Below the pieces are notes generated by a model. The model saw only the letters and a program-made list of their open reading frames with translations, ran no database searches and was not told the DNA's origin. Shown here in pieces: positions 33,976 to 42,239 of a stretch of 64,000 nucleotides of DNA (its first letter is position 1; each line of letters begins with the position of its first letter). The stretch is taken from NCBI GenBank assembly GCA_963752565.1, contig CAVVZC010000003.1, positions 751,752-815,751 of the forward strand, written 5' to 3'. Origin of the DNA: UBA11574 sp963752565. GTDB lineage: Bacteria; Desulfobacterota; Desulfobacteria; Desulfobacterales; UBA11574. Both the position numbers and the translations under genes were made by a program.

Positions 33976-34382
33976 GTCCATTTCGAAAAGAAATGGACAG
34001 ACTTTGGGATCGATTTTTGGGCGAGACATCATTTGCCAGGACATTTAACGAAATGTGGTCGCCGTCGGTCGATATTTCGGAAACCAAGGATGACTTTGTC
34101 GTAAAGGCCGAGTTGCCTGGTCTGGAAGCAAAAGACGTAAACGTTAGTATCTCAGGAGACGTACTGACCATCAAAGGTGAAAAGAAAGCGGAAGAGGAAG
34201 AGAAAGACGAGCATTATCATTGTGTTGAGAGGTACTCGGGGTCTTTCCAGCGGGTATTCCAGCTGCCGAGCGGGGTAAAAGCCGATAAGATTGAGGCAAA
34301 CTTTGATAAGGGCGTTTTGAAAGTAACCCTGCCCAAGGTAGAGGAAGCCAAGAAGAAAGAAATTGAAGTCAAGGTTAAATGA
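33972..34382 (+). CDS. Hsp20/alpha-crystallin small heat shock protein
   Basis: A 136-residue protein with the alpha-crystallin domain: SVDISETKDDFVVKAELPGL, VNVSISGDVLTIKGEKK, RYSGSFQRVFQLPSGV and GVLKVTLPKVEEAK. The C-terminal I-x-I is replaced by EIEVKVK. The N-terminal arm is short and the start is a TTG preceded by GGAGAA, overlapping the stop of the MinD fragment; an ATG at 33993 is possible. Holdase chaperone preventing aggregation under stress. Confidence 0.9.
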   Translation: MSPFRKEMDRLWDRFLGETSFARTFNEMWSPSVDISETKDDFVVKAELPGLEAKDVNVSISGDVLTIKGEKKAEEEEKDEHYHCVERYSGSFQRVFQLPSGVKADKIEANFDKGVLKVTLPKVEEAKKKEIEVKVK

Positions 34383-34449
34383 ATTAATATTGGCCCTCCC
34401 CGGGTTACGTTATTGCTAATTTTTTAAGAGTTAGGGAAAGGAGAATAAT

Positions 34450-34800
34450 ATGAATTTTTTCGAAATCATCAAAGCAGAAAAAGATGAAGGAAACGAGAAA
34501 CATGTCCCTCATATTGAAATTGACAGGGGGCATAAGATGGGAAGGGACATCATTCGAGTGGTTGTAGGGCATGAGGTTCCTCACCCCAACACAATGGAAC
34601 ACCATATTGCATGGATCGAACTTTACGGGGTGAAAAAGGATAATGATCAGGTAGTCAATTTGGGCCGTGCCGCCTGTGCACCTGTCTTTTCCAATCCGAA
34701 TGTTCGTTTTCAGGTTAATCAGATGGAGGATTTTAAATCCTTCCATGCCCTGGCTTACTGCAATATCCATGGGCTCTGGACGAATTCACTGGAGCGGTAA
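34450..34800 (+). CDS. Superoxide reductase (neelaredoxin-type)
   Basis: A 116-residue one-domain protein reducing superoxide to peroxide at a mononuclear iron. The iron site is recognisable: His in EKHVPHIE, His residues in HEVPHPNTMEHHIAWIELYG and the Cys/His pair in LAYCNIHGLW. The N-terminal Cys4 centre of class I desulfoferrodoxin is absent. AAAGGAGAATAAT precedes the ATG. Its presence supports an anaerobe coping with oxygen and matches the stress theme of the operon. Confidence 0.93.
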   Translation: MNFFEIIKAEKDEGNEKHVPHIEIDRGHKMGRDIIRVVVGHEVPHPNTMEHHIAWIELYGVKKDNDQVVNLGRAACAPVFSNPNVRFQVNQMEDFKSFHALAYCNIHGLWTNSLER

Positions 34801-34868
34801 TGCATCGAGCAATTAAGATGTTTTACTATAGGCTTTTTAGGAAATAACCTCCTTCCAAAGGGTATATT

Positions 34869-35327
34869 ATGAAAAAATTTAAGAAAATCCTGTTCCCGAT
34901 AGATTTTTCGGAGGTGTCTCCAGAAATCGTTCCTTACGTAATCTCCATGGCAGATAAGCTCAATGCCGAAGTTCATGTTATCTTCGTTGTGCGCCAGCTT
35001 GAAAACTGTCGAAGCATTTTCGTATCACATGGTGCTGTAGAAAACTTTGAAATGGAAATCGTTTTAGGAGCTGAAACAAAGATGGATGAATTTGTAGAAG
35101 AATTTTTTAAAAGTATTGTTAGGCCTAAGACAAAGATATTGATTGGCGATATTGTCGAAGAAATCATTAAGTACATAAAAGCTAAAGGGATTGATCTGGT
35201 CATCATAGGGACGCATGGCAGAAAAGGTATGGACCGGATTATCCTCGGGAGCATAGCAGATAGGGTGATCAAGTCAGCACCTGTTCCGGTTCTGAGCGTG
35301 AATCCCTACAAAGCTTTAGAACATTAA
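34869..35327 (+). CDS. Universal stress protein
   Basis: A 152-residue Usp domain: KKILFPIDFSEVSPEIVPYV and IGTHGRKGMDRIILGSIADR with a full nucleotide loop, ending SVNPYKALEH. Very similar in layout to the protein at 41471. It lies between superoxide reductase and the antiporter, co-directional with short spacers. Confidence 0.93.
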   Translation: MKKFKKILFPIDFSEVSPEIVPYVISMADKLNAEVHVIFVVRQLENCRSIFVSHGAVENFEMEIVLGAETKMDEFVEEFFKSIVRPKTKILIGDIVEEIIKYIKAKGIDLVIIGTHGRKGMDRIILGSIADRVIKSAPVPVLSVNPYKALEH

Positions 35328-35362
35328 GAAGATATGGCCTCACCAAGGAACAGATTGCCATT

Positions 35363-36628
35363 ATGGAATCAATTTATTTAAACCTATTTAACTTGATGGA
35401 AACGCCCCATCTGCTAATTTACATAGGGCTCCTTCTTCTCTTGAGCTATGCGGGGGGCAAAATTGCCAACTATCTTAAAGCCCCTCGAGTAACTGGGTAT
35501 CTTGTAATCGGGATGCTTATGAGCCCTTCACTTCTTGGGCTTTTCCACGAGAGGCTGGTAAAAGAGGATCTGACTCTGATCACCGATATAGCCTTGGCGA
35601 TCATTGCCTTTTCCATCGGGGGTTCTTTAAGGATAGCACAATTGAAAAGACTTGGGAAGCAGATCGTCTGGATCAACCTTACCGAGGCTACAGGGGCCTT
35701 CTTTTTGACCACAGTGATACTCGCTCTCTTCTTTCACCTGGTTCATGGCTCAAGCACTATTTTACCTTCTTACTGGACTGTTTATTTTCCTATGGTACTT
35801 GTAATAGGGGGCATCTGCGCTGCAACGGCCCCAGCCGCCATTCTATCTATCGTCCATGAATACGCATCTAAAGGGCCATTCACGACCATACTTCTTGGTG
35901 TAGTCGCCCTGGATGACGCGATGGCTATTCTTTTTTATGCCTTTACCAGTGTTATAGCCCATAGTCTCGTCAATCATGAAGCCATCACCTTGCAGCATTT
36001 CTTGCTCACTCCCGGCCTCTCTATCCTGATTTCCCTGTCTGTAGGTGGAGCGGTAGGTGTGTGCCTCCGGTTGCTGATTCGTTTTGTAGACAGGAAGGAA
36101 GCAATGCTCGGGGTAATGGTCGGAGCTATCTTTTTGACCAGCGGGCTGTCTGCCAGCCTCAAAGCATCCCCCCTGCTTGCCAATATGATGTTGGGGTTTG
36201 TGGTGACCAATTTTGTGCTTCACCATGAAGATCTCTTTGAGGTTGTAGAGAGAATAGAAGAGCCTATTTTCGGAATGTTTTTTACTTTAGCCGGGGCTCA
36301 CCTGGATCTCGGGGTGATGCAGGCCGCAGGCTGGCTGGCGCTACTTATTACACTGGGACGGTTTGCCGGAAAGTTTCTGGGAAGCCGCCTTGGGGCCCAA
36401 GTCTCTCATGCCCCGCAGGTAGTTAAGAAGTATCTGGGCCTTGCGCTTTTACCAACAGCGGGAGTCACCGTGGGCCTGGTTCTGGAAGCCAAGGAAATAT
36501 TTGGTCCTTCCCAGATCTCAGAAGTGATGGTGAACGCGGTGTTAGGATCGGTAATCATCAATGAGCTTCTGACACCATTTTTTGTTCGTTTCTCCCTTAC
36601 CAAGGCAGGCGAAACAATACAGACATAA
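35363..36628 (+). CDS. CPA2-family cation/proton antiporter
   Basis: A 421-residue membrane protein with 11-13 hydrophobic segments: GGKIANYLKAPRVTGYLVIG, GICAATAPAAILSIVHEYAS and TTILLGVVALDDAMAILFYA, the conserved half-helices and Asp-Asp ion site of Na+(K+)/H+ antiporters. No C-terminal TrkA-N domain. Starts 36 bp after the universal stress protein. The next gene is a CBS protein, which may sense nucleotides for it (inference). Confidence 0.9.
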   Translation: MESIYLNLFNLMETPHLLIYIGLLLLLSYAGGKIANYLKAPRVTGYLVIGMLMSPSLLGLFHERLVKEDLTLITDIALAIIAFSIGGSLRIAQLKRLGKQIVWINLTEATGAFFLTTVILALFFHLVHGSSTILPSYWTVYFPMVLVIGGICAATAPAAILSIVHEYASKGPFTTILLGVVALDDAMAILFYAFTSVIAHSLVNHEAITLQHFLLTPGLSILISLSVGGAVGVCLRLLIRFVDRKEAMLGVMVGAIFLTSGLSASLKASPLLANMMLGFVVTNFVLHHEDLFEVVERIEEPIFGMFFTLAGAHLDLGVMQAAGWLALLITLGRFAGKFLGSRLGAQVSHAPQVVKKYLGLALLPTAGVTVGLVLEAKEIFGPSQISEVMVNAVLGSVIINELLTPFFVRFSLTKAGETIQT

Positions 36629-36726
36629 TTATTACAGGCAAAGCAGCCAATTTTAATGAACAATGACTATTTATCTAATGATAGGAAGTTCGGTTGAAAG
36701 GATATGAAATGAGGGAAGGTGAAAAA

Positions 36727-37176
36727 ATGTTAGGCGACAAGAAGGTTGCCGAGTTGGTTACCCTTCTCAAGGAAAGAAGGTTGCCGCTCATTGGCCAAAA
36801 AGCGAACATTGAAGAAATCGTTACCGCTATGATCCACTTTGAACACAGCCGCCTCCTTTATGTAGTGGACAATAATGAGAAACTCACCGGTACAATTTCT
36901 TGGGAGCAACTGGCTCGACATGTCTTTTCTTCAAGCCATGATCCTCAGATTCACCCGAGGTTTATCATGAGCATGATCACCGCCGAAACCGCAAAGGACA
37001 TTATGCAAAAAAATCCTGTGTTCACTACTGAAAATGAAATAGTGGAGACATTGTTGAAGAAAATAATCCAAAGGAAAGTGCAAGAGATCCCCGTTCTAGA
37101 TAGGGAGAAAAGGGTTATTGCTAATCTGACCATAGTCGATTTATTACGGTTTCTTATCAAATCAAGGAAACATTAA
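36727..37176 (+). CDS. CBS-domain protein
   Basis: About 149 residues with two CBS modules: LIGQKANIEEIVTAM ... LLYVVDNNEKLTGTISWEQL and AKDIMQKNPVFTTENEI ... IPVLDREKRVIANLTIVDLL. The ATG at 36727 has GGGAAGGT at good spacing; in-frame starts at 36709 and 36694 are possible. Last gene of the 32.0-37.2 kb operon, just upstream of the next enhancer pair. Confidence 0.85.
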   Translation: MLGDKKVAELVTLLKERRLPLIGQKANIEEIVTAMIHFEHSRLLYVVDNNEKLTGTISWEQLARHVFSSSHDPQIHPRFIMSMITAETAKDIMQKNPVFTTENEIVETLLKKIIQRKVQEIPVLDREKRVIANLTIVDLLRFLIKSRKH

Positions 37177-37184
37177 CTTTTTAT

Positions 37185-37225
37185 TTTCGAAATTTTACAA
37201 AAAGAGATTTCGAAATTTTTCTAAA
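37185..37225 (+). promoter_or_regulatory. Paired enhancer dyads, island motif
   Basis: TTTCGAAATTTTACAAAA at 37185 and TTTCGAAATTTTTCTAAA at 37208, 23 bp apart; proximal copy 100 bp before the promoter. Confidence 0.77.
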
Positions 37226-37307
37226 TTTGGCTGTATGGCAAATTTGTGTTCAAATGTGAAAAAGGTTAAGTAGCTAAATTTTTAGCAGTTATTTAGGCAT
37301 AATGTAA

Positions 37308-37322
37308 TGGCATACTTTATGC
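37308..37322 (+). promoter_or_regulatory. Sigma-54 promoter
   Basis: TGGCATACTTTATGC, 116 bp before the small gene at 37438. Confidence 0.8.
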
Positions 37323-37437
37323 AGCCAAGAAATTAAGAAAGAGAAGCATAATGGTTCGATATTTTTTTGCAAATTCTCTGCTCCTGTTGATAAAACAAAC
37401 CAGAAATCCTTCGTCTATTTATAAAAGGAGGATAACT

Positions 37438-37601
37438 ATGACAGAATTTCATAGAAGGCAATACAGCGATATGTGGCATTGGAGTAAAGGATGTTCCGAT
37501 TATCCGACAGAAGGGGACGTCATCATCAGTCACACCAACCCTGATTATGGTTTTTGTGTGAGGAGTGCGAGGAAAAGGAGCCCTTAGAAAAAGACGAGTA
37601 A
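37438..37601 (+). pseudogene. Small Cys-containing protein with 3' frameshift
   Basis: AAAAGGAGGATAACT and an ATG begin FHRRQYSDMWHWSKGCSDYP. As read, the frame ends at 37587, but inserting one T in the GGTTTTTGTG run restores CEECEEKEPLEKDE to 37601. That gives a two-Cys-pair small protein, as expected for a WHW...C...CxxC zinc-ribbon-like peptide. Likely functional if the missing T is a base-calling error. Function unknown. Confidence 0.6.
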
Positions 37602-37605
37602 AAAG

Positions 37606-37758
37606 ATGATAAATTCCACGAAGAGATTGGACAAGATCTTCGAACCTTTTTCCAAATCAAGATGTCCAACGAATGATGAACAAGATTTTGTACCAGAACA
37701 CCATCCGAAAAGAAGAAAGACGACACAACTACAAACAGATATGGGAACGATGTTATGA
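37606..37758 (+). CDS. Small protein with RCP-DEQDF motif (50 aa)
   Basis: A 50-residue frame starting NSTKRLDKIFEPFSKSRCPT and containing DEQDFVPEHHPKRRKTT; its TGA overlaps the ATG of the radical SAM gene, implying translational coupling. Related fragments occur at 26075-26130 and 41955-42020, so the motif has been copied around the island. No family recognised. Confidence 0.5.
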   Translation: MINSTKRLDKIFEPFSKSRCPTNDEQDFVPEHHPKRRKTTQLQTDMGTML

Positions 37759-38811
37759 AGGAGGCCATGTTTTATGAATCCATGACTGAAAACAGGGTGC
37801 GCTGCAATCTTTGCTACCATCAGTGCAAGATCAAAGAGAGGAAAAGGGGTATTTGCGGTGTCAGGGAAAACCGAGGCGGAAAGCTTTACAGTCTCGTATA
37901 CGGTAAGATCATTGCCGAACATATCGATCCCATAGAGAAAAAACCTTTATTTAATTTCCTGCCCGGGTCAAGGGCGTTCTCCATTGGGACGGTGGGTTGC
38001 AACTTCCACTGCAAGCACTGTCAGAATTCTGATATCTCTCAGTATCCCCATGAACACGGAGGCGAAATTATAGGCCAGGATCGTACACCCGATCAGATTG
38101 TCACCGCTGCAAAAGCTGCCGGTTGTGAAACGATTGCATACACATACACCGAACCAACTATATTTTACGAATTTGCTTATGATACCGCTGTCCTGGCTCG
38201 AAAGGAAGAAATAAAAAACGTATTTGTGAGTAATGGCTATATAAGCGCCGAAGCCGCGCGGCAGATTGCGCCGTATTTAGATGCTATTAACATCGACTTA
38301 AAGGCATTTACGTAACAAATTTTACAAGGAGGTCTGTGGAGCGCGTCTCAATCCTGTGTTAGAAACGATCCGCCTGATGAAAGCGCTTGATGTATGGGTG
38401 GAAGTGACAACACTCATTATTCCCGGCTTAAATGATGGTGAGCAGGAACTGCGTGACATCGCCCGTTTTGTGAAAAGCGTCGGCCCGGAAATACCATGGC
38501 ATGTCAGCCAGTTTTATCCGGCATATAAGCTCCTGGACCGACCACCGACGCCGGCTGCTGCCCTCCGCCGCGCTCGCGAAATCGGCATGGAAGAGGGTTT
38601 GCGCTATGTATACGAGGGCAACGTGCCAGGTGAAGGGGGCGAGAATACTCATTGCTATGCCTGTGGCGCCCTGCTCATTGATCGTTATGATCTAACATTA
38701 ACACGAAATCGTTTACAGGATGGAAAGTGCCCTGGGTGCGGGGCGAAAATTGATGGCCTCCTTCCTATAATCATTCCACCACCCAGACCGTGCAGTTGCG
38801 CGCATGATTGA
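37755..38811 (+). pseudogene. amrS: AmmeMemoRadiSam-type radical SAM protein (AmrS-like), frameshifted
   Basis: Frame 1 (37755-38315) has Cys pairs RCNLCYHQCKIKERKRGICG, then GTVGCNFHCKHCQNSDIS, the CxxxCxxC of radical SAM, and TEPTIFYEFAYD. After AFT an extra base creates TAA; the second frame (to 38811) continues FYKEVCGARLNPVLETI, EVTTLIIPGLNDG and a C-terminal zinc-ribbon (HCYACG ... CPGCGAKIDG). Length fits the pyruvate-formate-lyase-activase-like family. A single indel near 38313 separates the halves, so a sequencing error is possible. Its 3' end overlaps the convergent gene by 41 bp. Confidence 0.8.
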
Positions 38812-39241
38812 CAATCTTGCTGGAAACACTGCCAAAGAGGAACTCTTCACTCCGTGAAATCCCCTGCCTGCCAACCACAATGGTGCTATATTCCGTCTCG
38901 TCCCGCTCTGCTAAAATACACTCCGCCATGGAAGGACAGTAACGAAGGGTGGAACGTACCGATACATCACCCGGGTCAAAGTCTTCACGTATCAACATTT
39001 GACGATAGTTCTCCAACATGACATCGACTTTCAGCTTATACTTGCTGAGCCATTTCTCTTTTTCAGTAGATGTGGGAAAGTAATCCTCTTCCGGTTGGCT
39101 GATGACATGCAGGATTAAGACTTTAAAGCCTTTTACGCCTTTCAAGAGCTGGCTCACATAGGAAACCGCCCGTCGGGCGTTTTCTGACTCGTCCACGGCA
39201 ATCAGGATGTTCTTGTTATAAATTTTGTTCCTATCGATCAT
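38771..39241 (-). CDS. Universal stress protein
   Basis: A 156-residue Usp domain: KNILIAVDESENARRAVSYV and VVGRQGISRSEEFLFGSVSS with the nucleotide loop. Similar to the protein at 21985. GGAGGCC precedes the ATG. It follows the kinase-like gene on the minus strand with a 53-bp spacer and is probably transcribed from the promoter at 40455-40469. Confidence 0.92.
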   Translation of the reverse strand: MIDRNKIYNKNILIAVDESENARRAVSYVSQLLKGVKGFKVLILHVISQPEEDYFPTSTEKEKWLSKYKLKVDVMLENYRQMLIREDFDPGDVSVRSTLRYCPSMAECILAERDETEYSTIVVGRQGISRSEEFLFGSVSSKIVNHARNCTVWVVE

Positions 39242-39294
39242 GCATTGGCCTCCTTAATCCAAAGTTTTTTTGGGGTAAATATTCACCGAAACAC

Positions 39295-40263
39295 TCAGGT
39301 CAACGTTTTGAATTCTTTCAAATCATCCAGCAATTGTGTTGTGTTTTCATAAAACCAATTGGCCCCTTTAGAAAAATGCATCAACACCCGGTTGAGGGAT
39401 TCGGGTATGTAAGGGTAAATCTTTTTGAGATTGGCAACGCGGTTGTTAAACACGATATTCACATCTTCTTCCCGTAGCCCACCCAGAGCAGGATGATCCT
39501 GATTCTTTAGATCCAGCAGCAGCACATCCCCCATGCCCACCAAAAATACCAAAACATTACCCAGACCAAAAAGATCGTAACCGTATATGTTTTCCCGATG
39601 GCGATAGTTAAAATCAAAATCAATCCAGCGGTACCGCCCGCTATCACGGTCGATCAATATATGGTCGCGCCGAATATCTCCATGTTTTTCAGCATATTGG
39701 TGGAGAAAGCGGATCGCCTCGATACATTCCATAAAATTACGTAGAATGTCGGGGAATAAATTGTAAAAATAGGTGTGGTGATCCATCTGTAAACTTTCGA
39801 TATAAGCATGCAGGGATTTCCCAAATATATAATCAAGCACGCGAACGATATTACCTTTTTTATCCTCGATTGAATATCCATGCATGAAGTTCCTATGACC
39901 GGCGATCACATCCAATATACGGGCCTCCTTTTTGGGGCTGCGAAAACACTCAAATTCGATTCCCCCGATCCGGGTTCTAAACGTTTCATAAAAGACAAGC
40001 TTGAGGATTTTCAGGCTACCGGTTTTAAGATCGATGGCACGTTTTACCCAAAATTTAACTTCATCATCCAGCCCAAAACGCCCCTCCTTGGCATTATGAC
40101 GAATAAGATAAGGTTTGCTGTTTAAAACGACGACATCGTTATATTCAATTTTAAAAAAGTCCGTGGTGTCCGAATGAATTCTTAAAGGACGGTGGCTCTG
40201 GGATGGGGCAAGCCATCGGGAAGCCATTTGCCGGAGGTTCTTTTGAGATAGGATTGCTGTCAT
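39295..40263 (-). CDS. Protein-kinase-like fold protein
   Basis: A 322-residue protein with an Hanks-type kinase pattern: a catalytic loop HGDIRRDHILIDRDSG (His-Gly-Asp in place of HRD) and WIDFDFNYRHRENIYGYDLF, where DFD replaces DFG and a YDLF motif resembles the post-APE helix. A glycine-rich ATP loop is not obvious. Could be an active atypical kinase or a pseudokinase. First gene behind a minus-strand RpoN promoter; followed by a universal stress protein, a possible substrate (inference). Confidence 0.75.
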   Translation of the reverse strand: MTAILSQKNLRQMASRWLAPSQSHRPLRIHSDTTDFFKIEYNDVVVLNSKPYLIRHNAKEGRFGLDDEVKFWVKRAIDLKTGSLKILKLVFYETFRTRIGGIEFECFRSPKKEARILDVIAGHRNFMHGYSIEDKKGNIVRVLDYIFGKSLHAYIESLQMDHHTYFYNLFPDILRNFMECIEAIRFLHQYAEKHGDIRRDHILIDRDSGRYRWIDFDFNYRHRENIYGYDLFGLGNVLVFLVGMGDVLLLDLKNQDHPALGGLREEDVNIVFNNRVANLKKIYPYIPESLNRVLMHFSKGANWFYENTTQLLDDLKEFKTLT

Positions 40264-40454
40264 TTTATCCTGATTCTGTATTCAATGATGAATAATATAG
40301 TAGCTCCAGAGATGATTCCTGAAACAACACCTGATGATTTTGTCAATTGTTGACCGGATTCCTCCCGGCAAGCCCGGTCCTTTAGGACGAGGAACTGCAT
40401 AGTCTCATCAAAAATCCAAATAACGCCTTTTTCTAATTCGTCAATTATTAATGA

Positions 40455-40469
40455 GCATAAAGTGTGCCA
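40455..40469 (-). promoter_or_regulatory. Sigma-54 promoter (minus strand)
   Basis: On the minus strand TGGCACACTTTATGC, 158 bp from the nearest dyad and 190 bp upstream of the kinase-like gene. Confidence 0.72.
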
Positions 40470-40609
40470 TAAAAATAAAAATTCGTTACTATCTGTTACA
40501 AAGTTTCCGGATTGCACTGAAGTTAATCGATTATCTTAACTTTATTTGTTGATGGTCTCCTTCCATACTTATACTTGTCTACTCACTCAATCTGAGATGA
40601 TGTGTTCGA

Positions 40610-40650
40610 TTTCGAAATATTTCGAAATGAGAATTAGAAATTTTTCTAAC
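40610..40650. promoter_or_regulatory. Paired enhancer dyads shared by divergent promoters
   Basis: TTTCGAAATATTTCGAAA (a perfect palindrome) at 40610 and ATTAGAAATTTTTCTAAC at 40633, 23 bp apart. Promoters lie at 40455-40469 (minus) and 40734-40748 (plus). Confidence 0.77.
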
Positions 40651-40733
40651 TTTTGCTGTGTTACAGAGTTATTTGAAACAATCAATTATGACAACTTATT
40701 GAAAAAATAGTTTAAATTGAGGTTATGAATTTG

Positions 40734-40748
40734 TGGCATACTTCATGC
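40734..40748 (+). promoter_or_regulatory. Sigma-54 promoter
   Basis: TGGCATACTTCATGC, 101 bp after the start of the proximal dyad and 75 bp before the Gly-rich zinc protein gene. Confidence 0.8.
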
Positions 40749-40823
40749 TACTGAAAGGTTTAGAAAAGATAATACCATATGGTTATTCAATATCTTTATC
40801 TTCATTTAAAGGAGGTAAATAAA

Positions 40824-41045
40824 ATGCCCAGAGGCGATGGAACAGGCCCAAGGGGCCGGGGACCGGGCACGGGAAGCGGCATGGGCTCACGTAGAGGAAG
40901 CCGCGGTCGTGGTGGTGGTTTTGGTGCCGGCCCTGGCGGATACTGTATTTGTTCGAAGTGTGGAGAACAAGTAGCTCACCAATTGGGGACTCCCTGCTAT
41001 GAGCAGCATTGTCCCAAATGTGGAGCCGTCATGACACGGGAATAG
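40824..41045 (+). CDS. Gly/Arg-rich zinc-ribbon-like small protein
   Basis: A 73-residue protein starting MPRGDGTGPRGRGPGTGSG, the opening typical of DUF5320-type proteins, followed by a Gly/Arg-rich linker and two Cys pairs (CICSKCGEQ and HCPKCGAVM), likely one zinc site. AAAGGAGGTAAATAAA precedes the ATG; an in-frame start at 40779 is upstream of that site. First gene behind an island promoter. Confidence 0.8.
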   Translation: MPRGDGTGPRGRGPGTGSGMGSRRGSRGRGGGFGAGPGGYCICSKCGEQVAHQLGTPCYEQHCPKCGAVMTRE

Positions 41046-41155
41046 ATCTTCTTTTGAAGAATAGCCCTTCAGCTTTATTGTCGTGGGATTGGAAGAGATT
41101 CTTTAGATTTCTTCACACATTAGAAAAAACAATAAAAGAACAGGGGATAAATGAA

Positions 41156-41401
41156 ATGGAAAAAGAACAAGAAAAATATGCATGCGCACTTTGTGGCTAC
41201 ACGGCGGACGGCAAGTTTGTGGGAGATATCTGCCCTGAATGCGGTTTGACCTACTGGAAATGTTCAAAGTGTGGATTTCTCATTACAGCTGGAAAGCCAC
41301 CGGAAGTTTGCCCTGAATGTGGCGAAAAGTGTGATTTCATCGATGTCACCTGCTACACTCCGGAGTGTGGAGGCCCTGGGCATATTGATCCACGTTTGTA
41401 G
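41156..41401 (+). CDS. Rubredoxin/zinc-ribbon-like protein
   Basis: An 81-residue protein with successive Cys pairs: YACALCGYTADGKFVGDICP ECG, a rubredoxin-like first half, then WKCSKCGFLI and EVCPECGEKCDFI, and a final CYTPECGGPGHID. Seven pairs or single Cys suggest two metal sites (Fe or Zn). The ATG at 41156 is the first after an AGGGG site. Probably an electron carrier or metal-binding regulator. Confidence 0.78.
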   Translation: MEKEQEKYACALCGYTADGKFVGDICPECGLTYWKCSKCGFLITAGKPPEVCPECGEKCDFIDVTCYTPECGGPGHIDPRL

Positions 41402-41470
41402 CGAGAAAAGTTTGAGAGGTATGAAATTTATAAATTATCCAAACAGAAAAAGATTAAGGAGGTTAACGCT

Positions 41471-41923
41471 ATGATAGAAATAAAAAAGATTCTCTTCCCA
41501 TTGGATTTGACAGAAAATTCGTCGAAGATCTTGCCTTATGTATTGTCGATTTCTGAGAAATACAACAGTATCATTTACCTGATACATGTAGTGCAGGACC
41601 TTAATAAATGGGGTAAGCTCTATGTCCCCCATCCTTCGATGGATAAATTCCAGGAAGAAGCCATTGAGGTTGCTAAGAAGGCCATGGACACAGTTTGTGA
41701 AAATCAATTGAAAAGCTGCCCCAATTTTCAAAAGAGGGTTGTTTCCGGAGACACTGTCGATGAAATTCTAAAGGTCATTGAATCCGAAGATATAGACCTG
41801 TTGATTATGGGGACACACGGTCGTAAAGGATTGGAGCACACGATATTTGGGAGTGTGGCGGAAAAAGTGGTGAAGAAATCACCCGCTCCTGTGTTGGTTA
41901 TTAATCCTTATAAGGTCAGATGA
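41471..41923 (+). CDS. Universal stress protein
   Basis: A 150-residue Usp domain: IKKILFPLDLTENSSKILPY and MGTHGRKGLEHTIFGSVAEK with a full ATP-binding loop, ending VINPYKVR. AAGGAGGTTAACGCT precedes the ATG. Close in layout to the protein at 34869, suggesting duplication within the island. Confidence 0.93.
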   Translation: MIEIKKILFPLDLTENSSKILPYVLSISEKYNSIIYLIHVVQDLNKWGKLYVPHPSMDKFQEEAIEVAKKAMDTVCENQLKSCPNFQKRVVSGDTVDEILKVIESEDIDLLIMGTHGRKGLEHTIFGSVAEKVVKKSPAPVLVINPYKVR

Positions 41924-41942
41924 GTTTATATTTTTTGTCAGG

Positions 41943-42130
41943 AAGATCGTTTATCCAGATGTCCGGCGATTGATGACCAAGATTTTGAAGAGAAACGCCA
42001 TCCAAAGAAGAGGAGCGACATGGCTACAATATGTTCGATTTCGAAATCTTGTGAAAAGTGTTGCCAAAAATTTTCTAAATTGGTTGTATGGCAGAATTGT
42101 TTACAATCGCCAAGATTGTCATGAAGTTAT
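41943..42130 (+). pseudogene. Relic combining RCP-DxQDF fragment and decayed enhancer region
   Basis: 41955-42020 encodes RCPAIDDQDFEEKRHPKKRS, a third copy of the motif at 37661 and 26075. Directly after it, 42036-42110 aligns with the enhancer segment at 37182-37250 (TTTCTAAATTTGGCTGTATGGCA there, TTTCTAAATTGGTTGTATGGCA here). The pieces occur in the opposite order compared with 37.2-37.7 kb, so the region is a rearranged duplicate. No intact gene. Confidence 0.6.
42039..42079 (+). promoter_or_regulatory. Degenerate paired enhancer dyads
   Basis: TTTCGAAATCTTGTGAAA at 42039 is good; the second position (42062, 23 bp on) reads TGCCAAAAATTTTCTAAA with its left half lost. At the expected promoter position a -12-like ATTGCA (42172-42177) remains but the -24 TGGCA is gone. 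Probably inactive. Confidence 0.5.
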
Positions 42131-42239
42131 GTGGGAACAGATTGAATTTTACAATGATCTTATTGAAGCTCATTGCATATAGTGGAGATCCCGTTTCAAC
42201 AGGGCTGCAGGGAGCATCAATTCGGAATGTGAATTAAAA

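Noticed and set aside
40260..40517. Open frame on the minus strand ending in a hydrophobic segment
   Set aside because: It starts upstream of, and runs through, the minus-strand RpoN promoter at 40455-40469, has no ribosome-binding site and overlaps the kinase-like gene.
41970..42182. Plus-strand frame of 70 codons
   Set aside because: Covers the decayed enhancer dyads and the motif relic in a different frame from that homology.
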